DNA from: Sarocladium kiliense
Taxonomy: Eukaryota > Ascomycota > Sordariomycetes > Hypocreales > Sarocladiaceae
Direction: 5' to 3'
DNA: 64,000 nt
NCBI GenBank assembly: GCA_030734395.1
Contig: JAUZTG010000023.1
Location: 1-64,000, forward strand
Shown here: positions 10,056 to 19,218 of the stretch, piece by piece
How positions within the stretch are numbered: position 1 is the first letter of the stretch
Layout of the letters: each line of letters opens with the position of its first letter
Program-made: the position numbers and the translations under genes
Notes under the pieces: generated by a model
What the model was told of the DNA's origin: nothing
The model's database searches: none
Seen by the model: the letters and a program-made list of their open reading frames with translations, nothing else

Positions 10056-11143
10056 GCTCTTGCGTAATGGTCGCTATCTCCGCAACGTAGGCAGACCCCT
10101 GCTGCGCGACGGGCCTGGTAGACCGACTCGGGAACCCAATTGGCGCGAGAGGAGGGTGGGCCACGGCCTGTCCGAGCCCGGCTGGCATTCCGGCCGGTTC
10201 CCGTCGCGTGGGCGCCTATCATAGGGAGATCACCATCCGCATCGCGGTTCGTGGCTGGCTGGCCCCCTGAGGTCCCCTTCCTGCGAGTGTCCAGATGGTA
10301 CGTCTCGATATCCACGGCAATGGCGCGGTACATGGCGACGGCCGACGAAAAGTCCGTGCGGGATATCCCTCTTCCCACGGAGTACCTTTTCATGTCCGCA
10401 TTAAGTGCGTTCCGGAGACGAGTGAGTTTCCAGTCATCTGGCCAATGCATCCCCCCCGCGAGCGCCACCTTCTGTTCGAACCGCAGCAGGAAGGCGGTGA
10501 AGGATTCACTGGGGGCTTGCTGCAGGCGCTCTAACTGTGATTGAGCCACTTCCTGGCGATGAGGATCCCCATACAACCCATCAAGATACTCGAGGAACGC
10601 GGCCGGATCATAAGCCGCTTCCGGCCCCCCTTTCTCATAGTATGTCGCAACAAGCTGTTGAACCGACCGCGTCAGTTGGTTATAGAGAAACACCCACTTC
10701 GCCGCGTTGTCCCCTATGAACTCCGAGTCGGTCTGTAGCTTGAAACCCATCGTCATCTTCCATGCAGGGAACATTGACCTCGTGCCGTCGAACGGGTCGC
10801 CTAAAGGAAGCGGCTTTCGCTTAAGCCGGGCTTCAGGCCGGTCCCGTGGGGGGGATGAGGTTGCTGCGAATGGTGTAAAAGGTGTACGTCTCGGCGGCGC
10901 TTCGGTCGGTGTTGGGACTCGTGCAGAGAGTTGTGCTGTTAACGCCTTCAGGTGGTCGGTGAGCTCCTGCATCCTCTGGTCCGTCGCCGCCTGTTGTTGC
11001 TGGGACAGGTTGATGACTGCCTCTAATCGCTCTTGCATCGTCTCGAGGCTCAGGGAATCGCCTGTAGCTGCCGCTGTTGTAGTATAGGAATACGGCGTTG
11101 TGTGGCCTTGGGAGCTGTCTAATCCTCGTCCTGGTGTCTCCAT
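9962..11143 (-). CDS. gag: Gag structural protein
   Basis: A 393-residue protein beginning METPGR just inside the 5' LTR. It has an N-terminal Gln-rich coiled-coil-like segment, a central retrotransposon gag domain rich in aromatic and charged residues (FLEYLDGLYGD region) and a C-terminal zinc knuckle, CLRCGDSDHYARAC (C-x2-C-x4-H-x4-C), for RNA packaging. The frame stays open upstream of this ATG, but the first ATG downstream of the LTR is the natural start. The C-terminal 31 codons overlap pol. Confidence 0.93.
   Translation of the reverse strand: METPGRGLDSSQGHTTPYSYTTTAAATGDSLSLETMQERLEAVINLSQQQQAATDQRMQELTDHLKALTAQLSARVPTPTEAPPRRTPFTPFAATSSPPRDRPEARLKRKPLPLGDPFDGTRSMFPAWKMTMGFKLQTDSEFIGDNAAKWVFLYNQLTRSVQQLVATYYEKGGPEAAYDPAAFLEYLDGLYGDPHRQEVAQSQLERLQQAPSESFTAFLLRFEQKVALAGGMHWPDDWKLTRLRNALNADMKRYSVGRGISRTDFSSAVAMYRAIAVDIETYHLDTRRKGTSGGQPATNRDADGDLPMIGAHATGTGRNASRARTGRGPPSSRANWVPESVYQARRAAGVCLRCGDSDHYARACANAVRMSNLGAGSPPALAPPGKSQSPGEE
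9971..9995 (-). promoter_or_regulatory. Candidate -1 ribosomal frameshift signals
   Basis: In the gag/pol overlap the gag frame contains C CCG GGG twice (plus-strand positions 9995-9989 and 9977-9971). Both fit the X XXY YYZ slippery pattern, and slipping back one base continues directly into pol. Which copy is used, or whether another mechanism operates, cannot be told from sequence alone. Confidence 0.5.
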
Positions 11144-11172
11144 GCTCCCTACCAGGGTTCCTAGGTAAGATG

Positions 11173-11183
11173 AAGAATATACA
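11173..11183 (-). other. Self-complementary primer-binding site
   Basis: One base after the 5' LTR the element strand reads TGTATATTCTT. This is exactly complementary to 11 nt inside the LTR (AAGAATATACA on the element strand, 11246-11236). That arrangement matches the self-priming used by Tf1-type elements, where the first 11 nt of the mRNA prime reverse transcription. It predicts a transcription start at 11246; a TATGAATA sequence lies about 15-22 nt upstream. Confidence 0.7.
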
Positions 11184-11184
11184 A

Positions 11185-11391
11185 TGTAATGGGCTATCCC
11201 TAGTGTCACGGACAATTAGGTGCCAATAAGAGTTATGTATATTCTTAAGGAGTAGGAAGCTATTCATAGAGAGAGATGTGAGGGAAAGGGGTTACGCCAT
11301 GTCTCCTCAGCCACACTGTGGCTAGGTCTCGTCACAAGCCCGTCCTCCTATCTCTTTGATGCCAGGCTGGGCTCAAGCCCAGACCATAACA
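11185..11391 (-). repeat. 5' LTR of the gypsy element
   Basis: A 207-bp terminal repeat identical to 3630-3836. It should carry the promoter for gag-pol, reading toward lower coordinates. Confidence 0.95.
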
Positions 11392-11396
11392 TAGGT
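11392..11396. repeat. Target-site duplication TAGGT, right
   Basis: Matches 3625-3629 and marks the right edge of the gypsy insertion. Confidence 0.9.
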
Positions 11397-11783
11397 TAGT
11401 ATATACTACTAGTTTAGTCATAGATCTCCTAGACTTATGTAAATTATGAAATATAGCATATATTATGTCTCATTAGTAATACCTTAACATTAAGTTTTAA
11501 AATATATCATGTCTAATCAAGTCTTTATATTATTATTAATAATATATAAGTAAGATCTTTATAAATAAGGTCTATAATTAGTATAAAATTTTAAAATTTA
11601 AATATTTTAAAATAGTAAATAATTTCTTATTTCATATTCAGCTTAACTAACTTCTCTTGATTAATTATAATAGCTTTTAATTCAATTACCTGCTTTTAGC
11701 TCATCTGTACCCTCCGGTGCTTCTTTCATCCTATCTAGATATGCTAAATAAGAAATTAGAAAGTTTTAAGATACTTTATATTA
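11397..11783. other. Very AT-rich spacer
   Basis: A strongly AT-rich stretch without coding signs between two mobile elements. The composition suggests RIP-mutated repeat DNA of unknown origin. Confidence 0.6.
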
Positions 11784-11828
11784 ACGTACTTGTACACCGA
11801 GTGAGCTATGTCACCGAGTGAGCCACCT
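11784..11828 (+). repeat. Left terminal inverted repeat
   Basis: 45 bp, reverse complement of 13601-13645 with a single C/T difference. It contains the internal duplicate CACCGAGTGAGC. Confidence 0.92.
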
Positions 11829-12119
11829 TAACGCGACCATGCATTAATTCAAGCAAATAACTCAATAATAATATAAGAAAAAATACAAATCTAATCGCTA
11901 ATACTCTCATTAGCAGATGAGAGCATAATCTAACAGGTTCGCATATTATATCCGGCATTTCCGCACGTTCCATAGCGTCTTGGCTTCGTTTCTACGCGAG
12001 GCTTCTGACTATTATCTTCCTGCGTTTCTTACTTTATCTATATATCTGCCTCGTTTTAAGCTATCTAATTATATCCCTCAGTTAAAGACATAGCTCCGCT
12101 TTGTCTTAGGCGTTGCTTT

Positions 12120-13560
12120 TTTTATCTTTAATGGTAGCTTAGGATGTTATTTATCTCCCGAAGTGATTTGATCTCTGCTTCTAAAAGAGCTATTCGATGC
12201 ATAATGATCGTTGTACCTTTCGCGAGATAGGAAATGCCTTTAATAATTGATATCGGCGAGCTTCCCTGATAATAAGAGATTCGGTCTGTGAGCAGCGATC
12301 TTTACAGATTAGCCTCATTGCTATTTATTAGCATTCAAGAGGTCCAAAGGTTAGGCAAGCTAGAAGAGGTGCTTAGAGGCGTTAGCGTCTTGAACTTCAC
12401 ATCAAGCTTTGAAAGAATAGATTCCGGGTTATGGGGTAAAAGCCCTGCGCCCTGGAAACCCCCTAGGATGTTCTTTTTTGTGAATATCTTCTAAAAAGCG
12501 CTAAAAAACGCTGGAAAGAAGTCTTTCTTTAAGATATAGGTTATACCTACGCGCATCTTCTCCTCAATTTCTCGTCCATAGGCTTTCTTGAGCGGCCCAA
12601 AATAACTAATATTGAGTAGCTGAAGCATGTGAGATGAATGAGGAGGCATATAGAGCGGGATAATGTCCTTCTCTTTGTAGTAGCTGTCGAATTTAATGGA
12701 TTAGTGACTTTTATAATTATTTAGCACAAGGAGCCGATATTTACCAACTATGCGCGATTAAGTATGCTTCTTAAAATGCCGAATCCATTCTAGACTAATT
12801 TTATTTGTTATCTAGCTGTTTAGAGATATTGCGATAACCCAGTCGGGTGGTAGAGGGCTGTCTTTATACTAGCTAGAGAGGTGATATTAGCCAGCAATGA
12901 TAATAAACGGCGGGACGCAGAACCCTTTTCCCCTAACGCCCTGAATCACAGTTACTTATTCTTGATTGCCAGGCTATATTAGTTTCGCGTTTAAAACTTG
13001 TTCTGAGCTTGTAACTACTATGCCGGCCGAGATAACGCCCATCTGAAAGCCGGTCTTATTAAAGTTGTAGATATCGTTGTCTGCGATGCCGTATTTCGCG
13101 ATTGTGTTCTCCATAAGAGAGAACTACGCATTTATCGTGGCTGGATCTTCGTATAAGGCTCTTTTATAGTCGTATCTCCGAACTTGACGCGTCTTGAGCT
13201 TCTTATAGCGCGTAATAAAGCGATATAGCTAGCGGGTGCTAACTGGTGGCGCGCTACGCGCTGTAAGCAGAAGATTCGCTATTACACCCACACTACTAAT
13301 CCGAGGAGAGCATAATCGCGAATCTAAATTAATTATTCTCTTAATAATCACCTTCTTTTTTAGCTCTGTTAGTTTCGTAGAGTTAGGCGGGCTATCGCGT
13401 CATAGAGTCATGCCGTTAAGTCGGCGGCTTAGTGTTACGCAGCTAACTTTATAAATCTTTATAGCGCTTCGAATACTTAAAGATAGGTCTTTTTAGATAG
13501 CTTAAAGAGCTAGGTTGATACTAGCGTTTTTATAGGGCGTTTCTATGATTTGTGGAGGAG
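12120..13560 (-). pseudogene. RIP-degraded pogo/Fot1 transposase
   Basis: Reading the minus strand from about 13560 gives an N-terminal psq-type helix-turn-helix remnant (IRSAIKIYKVS region) and a DDE domain with landmarks GKGFCVPPFIIIAG, PPHSSHMLQ and FGPLKKAYG. The frame is interrupted by TAG/TAA codons at positions where the family has Trp or Gln. All three places where the catalytic aspartates are expected read Asn: in FNKTGF, in LVLNNYKSH and in QLLNISYF. Each is one G-to-A change from Asp. The end of the former frame, near 12120-12170, is approximate. Confidence 0.85.
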
Positions 13561-13600
13561 GAAAGGGTGATGAAAGGTTGAAGAGTGGATTATTGCGATG

Positions 13601-13645
13601 AGGTGGCTCACTCGGTGACATGGCTCACTCGGTGTACAAGTACGT
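13601..13645 (-). repeat. Right terminal inverted repeat
   Basis: 45-bp partner of 11784-11828. Confidence 0.92.
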
Positions 13646-13836
13646 TATTTATAATATTTAATTATATTTTTGCTTCAAGGTATAATTAAACAAAGGGGGA
13701 ATAGAAACAGGTAACATATATATTTATCTTTAGCTTAGCTTGCAATTATAAATATTATACTTTATAATCTCTATATAGCTAAGTTCTATATATTTAGGTG
13801 TTATACCTATCTAAGATAAGAGAGTAATAATATATA

Positions 13837-14905
13837 TCATGTAAATATCCGCAGGTCCTTATTACCTGTTTCCAGGTATGGATCATTAAATCTCAACTTA
13901 CAGTCCAGTCCTGAAAGTTCATAGATCTCCTCTTCGGATAGCTGAAAGTTCATTGACTCCAGGTTTTCTACCATGCGTAACGTTTGAGTTGACTTTGGAA
14001 TAACAGCAACGCCTCTTTGAGTAGCCCATCGCAGGAGCACCTGTGCAGGTGTCTTTCCGTGCTTTTCAGCAGCCTGCAATACTTCATCGTGTAATAGCAG
14101 CGATTTGACCGTTTTACCCAACGTACCAGCCTTCATAGCAGTTCCAGTATAACTCGTAGGGCCGAAGGATGAATGGCCAGTGACAGCAATGTGATGATCG
14201 CCGCAAAGACCGATGAGATTAGTCTGGGTCAAATATGGGTGATGCTCTATCTGGAGGGCAGAGATAGGGTGCCGGGCATAGCGTTTAATGTCGTGGATCA
14301 GCTGCCCAGAGAAGCTAGATAGGCCAATGGAGCGAACCACTTCTTCATCAACAAGTGTCTCGAGCGCCTCCCACGTTTCACGAATTGTTGTGTTTTCAAC
14401 TTCAATTTTGCCACGCAAAGTCCAACCCTATTCAAGCATTACAAGGTTAGTAACGATGGAAGTCTTCTTAGAGTAAGTGTGACTGGGATAGCGGACATAC
14501 TGGGTATTCCATGATGTTCGGGTCAATATATTTCAGGGCGATGGGATAGTGGATTAAATATAAATCCAGGTAACCCACGCCCCATGCTTCGTTAGATCTT
14601 TTGCCCATTTCGATCGCATGCTCCCGACTATGGTACGTGTTCCAGAGCTTCGACGTAATGAAAAGCTCCTCACGGCGGACGATTCCGTCCTTGATAGCAC
14701 GCTGAACGCCAATACCAGCCTCCTTTTCATTCTCGTAGCGATAGGCACCATCTAGGAGGCGGTATCCGGATTTGATAGCCTCGTGTGTTGTCAGTATCCC
14801 ACGAAGACAAAGCTAATGGTCACATAGCAGGGGCCGTACATTGTATACTGTCTCAGCTGTGTCTTCAGGCGGAATGCGAAAAAGACCAAATCCCATGATG
14901 GGCAT
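13837..14905 (-). CDS. Aldo-keto reductase (xylose reductase-like)
   Basis: Three exons (14905-14840, 14779-14501, 14427-13837) give about 311 residues of an NAD(P)H-dependent aldo-keto reductase. The TIM-barrel landmarks are present: MPIMGFGLFRIPP at the N-terminus, Asp and Tyr in LLDGAYRYENEKE, Lys in ITSKLWN, His in LIHYP, and the cofactor-binding IPKST near the C-terminus. The catalytic Asp, Tyr, Lys and His are thus all in place. Upstream of the ATG the frame still reads SGYE, as in relatives, after a possible CAG acceptor at about 14918. A short first exon encoding about ten residues is therefore probably missing from this model. The substrate cannot be deduced. The gene lies between two dead mobile elements but itself shows no decay. 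Confidence 0.82.
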
Positions 14906-14916
14906 TTCATACCCTG

Positions 14917-15180
14917 ATGCGAGTCAAATAGACGCAGACATGTTATCTATGGCTCATTTAAGGACCTAAGAACTGTTGTTGAATAACTGATGATCGGGCC
15001 AGTGATTGCGCTTCTTTTGTACTGGTCGTAAAACCGATTATCTCCATTCTATCTCCGGAATACCTCCAAGTGTCTCAACTAGCCCCGGAGACTTTTGGAA
15101 AGCTTAACTCACAATCATCAAGCACACTGTAGTCCAACCTGAAATGACAAAATAATTCTGTGGAGATGGTCTTGGTAGCG
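14917..15180. other. Upstream region of the aldo-keto reductase
   Basis: Non-coding sequence between the reductase and the tandem LTRs. It may hold a short first exon of the reductase. Confidence 0.45.
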
Positions 15181-15185
15181 GAGAA

Positions 15186-15598
15186 TATTATAAATATGAC
15201 TAACGCAGGTTTCTAGAATAGGCTGCTTAGTATACGACACTGTAAATAAGCTATATATACAAAAGCTAGGAGTAAAAAAAGAGTTATATAATAAATTATA
15301 TTACTTTTAAAAATTATTAATAATAAATAATTTAAAAGATTATAAATAAAAAATAAGTTTAATAAAAGAATTTTTAATTTAAATAGTTTAAAAAATATTA
15401 TAATAATATATAAAAATTAGTTTCTTAGTATTTAATTTAAATATTATATTATAATTAAATAAAATTAATATTTACTAATAGTTACTTATTTATTTATTAT
15501 TTTATTATTAAGCCATTTATTAAAGTTTAAGTTAAGACTTAGCTTGCCTTAGATAGATGACTTATAATAAATCTTACCAAGTAAGGTCGATTATTACA
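15186..15598 (+). mobile_element. Solo LTR, copy A (AT-degraded)
   Basis: A 413-bp sequence alignable at both ends with copy B (15604-16049), but with most G:C pairs replaced by A:T; for example TGTTACAAACGTAACT in B reads TATTATAAATATGACT in A. Flanked by GAGAA on both sides (15181-15185, 15599-15603). This is the RIP-type fate of an LTR. Confidence 0.8.
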
Positions 15599-15603
15599 GA
15601 GAA

Positions 15604-16049
15604 TGTTACAAACGTAACTAACGCAGGCCTACAGGATGGGCCGCTCAGCATACGACACCACGGACAAGCTACACATGTGGGGGCCAGGAGCAAGGAAGGA
15701 GTCACGTGCCAAGTCACGTGACCTCTGAGGATCACGGACAGGAAGTGATCCGTTGGGATCACACAGAGAGGGTGATCCTGTACAAAGGATCACCAGCACA
15801 AGTGATCCAAACAGCACCACAGTAGTATATAAGAAGTAGCTAGAGACCAGAGTCCAACACGGAGGATTAGTTCCTCAGTGTTCAATCTAAGCATTCTACC
15901 ACAATTGAATGGGAGCAATACCTCCTGACGATTACCTGTGACCAGTACTGCTCAACTACCAATACATCCGCTGTAGCTCAGGTCAAGACCTAGCTTACCC
16001 TGGACAGACAACTTATAATAAATCTTACCAAGTAAGGTCGATTATTACA
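15604..16049 (+). mobile_element. Solo LTR, copy B (well preserved)
   Basis: A 446-bp TG...CA bounded sequence flanked by GAGAA at 15599-15603 and 16050-16054. It has a TATA box (TATATAAG, 15826-15833) and promoter-like repeats upstream of it. No internal element domain is attached, so the class is unassigned. It ends about 120 bp before the Clr5 gene, reading in the same direction. Confidence 0.8.
15703..15833 (+). promoter_or_regulatory. LTR promoter with repeated heptamers and two CACGTG boxes
   Basis: Two CACGTG palindromes (15703-15708, 15715-15720) are followed by six copies of GGATCAC in strictly alternating orientation, starting at 15728, 15745, 15756, 15772, 15787 and 15802. A TATA box follows at 15826. 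Spacing of 11-17 bp suggests an array of protein-binding sites. In degraded copy A these motifs are gone. Confidence 0.6.
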
Positions 16050-16171
16050 GAGAAGGTCGTGCCTATCTAGGGTAATGCGGTTACATGCGGTGACAACCAA
16101 TGATTCGGGACACCAACCATCGGCAGTGCACCAACACTAGTAAGTTCTTAAATCACATCGCGTGGCTAACC

Positions 16172-17731
16172 ATGTCTGATAATCACAGTCACCTGGGGTC
16201 GCATGCAGGAGAAGAAGCGGCACATGCGTCCGATCCCAATATCCAGCTGGACTTGCGATCGCGAACATCGCCTCCTTTACCCTCGCCTACCCCTGTGGCG
16301 CGCCATCGAAAGGAGCATACACCAGCTCAGTGGGAGGCGGTGAGAGGCTACTTCACAGAACTATACCTCACTAAACGGTTACGCCTCGCGGATGTCTCAC
16401 GGATTCTCAGGGAAGAGCGCGACTTTCTAGCGACAGACAAACAGTACAAAGATCGCATTCGTAAGTGGGGACTTCGAAAGAACTTCTCTGATGCTGAGAA
16501 GCGGGATGCATTGGCGACTGCATGGGAGTCTGGATCAGATGCACAGGTCGCTACGGCCAGCGGAGCGATTCCCCGTCGGCGATTGCAGAGGTTCGCCCGT
16601 GATGAGAAGCTTCTATATATCCAGCAGATGACCAGGAGCAACACCGTGCCTCCAGAGCCCGAGGCTGTTTTCGACATCATCATTGAACTCCCGCGATCAA
16701 TCTTCGAGCCGGCACCTCATGCCGAGGCGTCGGCCATCCACGATGCTTTAGCAGCCGTCGACCGTCAAATGAAGTTGCGGCTACCCATCTTGGCGATGGA
16801 TGTGCTCGGAGTCTCTGACGCGACTGTCCGATATGGACTCAAACGCGTGCAAAGAAGGTCCTTGCCTGCAGTCGCCTTTGAGTTGTTGCCACCTTCAAGC
16901 ACACCAGGGAACGAATACGGTCCTGGAATTCAATACTCAGCGTCTCTCGACGGCATTGTCGCAGCCTATGGGCCTGAGGAAGAGAACGAATTCCATCTAT
17001 CATTGTTCCACACTGTCAGCGAGCGCCTCTTCTCGGCGTGCCAGAGCAGCTACGCACCCGAGACCCGCTCTCGAAACACTCTCCAGGGGCGGGCCCGCGA
17101 GCCTCCCGGATTACAGTGTGTTAAGTTCAATTCTTCACCGTTAGCCACACAGATCCTCTACCTTCGTCTGTTGGGTCACAGCGCTCTGGCTAGCTCTGTG
17201 CGCTATGTTGGACAGATTGGGGATGCAGAGTTGATCTCTACGCCGGAGTCGGGGCTAGCTTATCGCATCGAAGTCAGCCCTCAGTCTACCGCGTACATGA
17301 CTGTCAAGCCTGGCATGCATATGGCGATGCACATCGTTAAGAAAGGAGGAGTGCTAGCAGGTGTCACTCGGTTCTGTCGGGGATACGAGTCGTTCCCGGT
17401 CTTCATGGGAGGGCAAATAGATCATGAGGGCACGAAAATGGGGTTGCTGAGCCAGCCTTCACCTCGTCCAGACGCAGAGACGACTGCTTTTGGGCCATTT
17501 CTCACCGAAGAAGATGGTGCAATAGAGGCAGAGTTCAAAGAGACATCACAACGGGCCGCGATTCAAATGCCCGCTCGTCCAAGCCCAAAGATAGAAGTGG
17601 CACTGGTAAATTCGTTGCAGCGGGTTTTAGGTCCATTGCCAGCACCACAGAGAGACTGGATACGGATGGCCTCCGAGGACTACATAGTAGATAGAAATGC
17701 TCCGTGGAAATTGGCCAGCAGGCCACAATGA
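16172..17731 (+). CDS. Clr5-domain protein
   Basis: A single-exon gene of 519 residues from the ATG at 16172 (context AACCATGTC); an in-frame ATG at 16100 would add 24 residues. Residues of about 50-105 form a Clr5 domain: a predicted helix beginning with W followed by FTELYL, then the LRLADV and DRIRKWGLRKN segments that typify this fungal N-terminal domain. The remaining 400 residues have no recognised domain. Clr5 proteins in fission yeast have a silencing link, but many filamentous-fungal members are uncharacterised, so no function is assigned. A solo LTR with its own TATA box lies directly upstream in the same orientation. Confidence 0.75.
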   Translation: MSDNHSHLGSHAGEEAAHASDPNIQLDLRSRTSPPLPSPTPVARHRKEHTPAQWEAVRGYFTELYLTKRLRLADVSRILREERDFLATDKQYKDRIRKWGLRKNFSDAEKRDALATAWESGSDAQVATASGAIPRRRLQRFARDEKLLYIQQMTRSNTVPPEPEAVFDIIIELPRSIFEPAPHAEASAIHDALAAVDRQMKLRLPILAMDVLGVSDATVRYGLKRVQRRSLPAVAFELLPPSSTPGNEYGPGIQYSASLDGIVAAYGPEEENEFHLSLFHTVSERLFSACQSSYAPETRSRNTLQGRAREPPGLQCVKFNSSPLATQILYLRLLGHSALASSVRYVGQIGDAELISTPESGLAYRIEVSPQSTAYMTVKPGMHMAMHIVKKGGVLAGVTRFCRGYESFPVFMGGQIDHEGTKMGLLSQPSPRPDAETTAFGPFLTEEDGAIEAEFKETSQRAAIQMPARPSPKIEVALVNSLQRVLGPLPAPQRDWIRMASEDYIVDRNAPWKLASRPQ

Positions 17732-18199
17732 CCACGGATTACAAGGAATAAGCGGGTAATCGGGCAACGAACCCTGAGCCTAGCTGCATGTCTGGCTGGC
17801 TGCCTTAGTGTAAAATAATTCGTTCCAGGAATGGTTCGAAAGGTTCCATATGCTTCACATTGGACAATGTGCCCTGTTTCGAGCGTCAGTAGGTCCTCTA
17901 GGTTCTGGAGCATTATCGCTGGAGGCCACCTCATTCTTCGTCTCAACACTGATCTGGGACATGGAAACAGCGATTCTTACCTTATGTTCGAATATACGTA
18001 GCCGCGGAGTTTAAACGAGCATCGCGACAGAGGAATGCCATACGATGTACCAGCAGTCAGTGAAGGAAGCTGAGGATGCCCTCATGCGCATCAAGCGGGA
18101 GATTTTAGACCACTTTTCGCCATTGTTCAGACAAGGTTCAGGGACGCGAGGAAAGCTAGTACTGGTCTCGTACGTTCTCATCAGGCCAAAAACATGTTC
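17732..18199. other. Intergenic, convergent ends
   Basis: A non-coding gap between the 3' ends of the Clr5 and GH114 genes. Nothing else is recognised. Confidence 0.5.
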
Positions 18200-19218
18200 C
18201 TAGCCCGTCTTTGTATTGAATTGTTTTCCGTCACGATACTCAACCCATCCATCAAGATCCATGGTTTTGAGCAATGTGGTGAATCTCTCCGCGCCCTTCG
18301 CACCGAATATGGTGGCTTTGGACTTTGCACTGACTGATTTCGGCGCTCCCTTGGGATACTCAATGTGGAACACCGCTTTCCCGGCCTTGATGAAAGCCTC
18401 GAACGTCTGGCATTCCTTGTATTTGACGCACTCCTCATTGACCTGAAAGTCAACCACATCTAGGACGTCCGGAATGATCTCGCCTGCGTTCTTGAGGCCG
18501 ATGCCCAGGCCATGTTTTCGCGCCTCGCGGGACAAGAATTTAACGAAGTCAATAGAGTCTGCTTTCTTCAAGCCGAGACCATTTTTATTGTTCTGCTTAT
18601 CCTGTTAGCAATAGAGTCTTCGTCTTCGTATCGGGGCAATTTTACGTAGCCGTCGACGTTGTCGGGATCGATCGCATCGAAACCCTTCTCCGCCGCAAGT
18701 TTGATCCGATTCGCCATGATCTGACGAACATTCTTGCTCTTCAGGCTCAACCACCTTTCTCCAGCCCAATCCTCCATAGGCTTGCCGAGATCTGCCTTAC
18801 TGAACTTCTTAGCATCGGAACGCCACTCCTCGAAGGTGCCTGCGCTAAAATACGCGATGACCTTCTTGTTCAGCTTATGCAGGGCGGCGACTGTCTGTGC
18901 CGAGTTGTCAAACAGGTCGATGGTGTAGACGTTGACGTCCGGAGCGATCTGTGGCTTCTTTTGATCAATTTTCAACGGCGCATTGAGGACGATCTGCCAC
19001 GATTCTCCGATTGCTGGGATCCAGGGACTGCGACTGCAAGCTCTGTCCTCAATAGTGAGCCCTTCGGTCAGCGGAATCACTGACGCCATCATGATAATGA
19101 GCAGAGCGAAGTGTTGTGTGAGCCCTTTCAGCCACAGGTTTGGTCCGATTCCCGACAGCCATTGTGTGGATGGCAAAGAAGTATAGCCTGACAATTGGTC
19201 GGTGACGGGTTGCTTCAT
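18200..19218 (-). CDS. Glycoside hydrolase family 114 protein
   Basis: Two exons (19218-18646 and 18592-18200; 53-nt intron with GTAAAA donor and GCTAAC branch site) encode 321 residues. An N-terminal hydrophobic segment at about residues 36-53 (FALLIIMMASVIP) suggests a signal anchor. The rest matches the GH114 / TM1410-like barrel: WQIVLNAP, VYTIDLFDN, VIAYFSAGTFEEWR, the acidic DAIDPDNVDGY and IGLKNAGE. Family members include fungal endo-alpha-1,4-polygalactosaminidases acting on galactosamine-containing exopolysaccharide. A secreted or membrane-tethered role at the cell surface is likely but inferred. All conserved acidic positions appear intact. Confidence 0.88.

Larger units (their letters stand above)
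3630..11391 (-). mobile_element. Complete Ty3/gypsy chromovirus with an antisense accessory gene
   Basis: A 7,762-bp LTR retrotransposon transcribed from the minus strand. In element order it has a 5' LTR (11391-11185), a primer-binding site (11183-11173), gag (11143-9962), pol in the -1 frame (to 6174), a gene in the opposite orientation (4161-6079), a polypurine tract near 3853-3839 and a 3' LTR (3836-3630). The two 207-bp LTRs are identical, the 5-bp target duplication is perfect and all long frames are open. The insertion is therefore recent and has escaped the G:C-to-A:T decay seen in neighbouring repeats. The C-terminal chromodomain of pol places it among chromoviruses. Confidence 0.95.
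11784..13645 (-). mobile_element. Fot1/pogo-type DNA transposon, inactivated
   Basis: A 1,862-bp element bounded by 45-bp terminal inverted repeats that differ at one base and flanked by TA on both sides (11782-11783 and 13646-13647), the target duplication of Tc1/mariner/pogo elements. Each inverted repeat contains CACCGAGTGAGC twice. The interior holds a decayed transposase on the minus strand. Confidence 0.9.
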
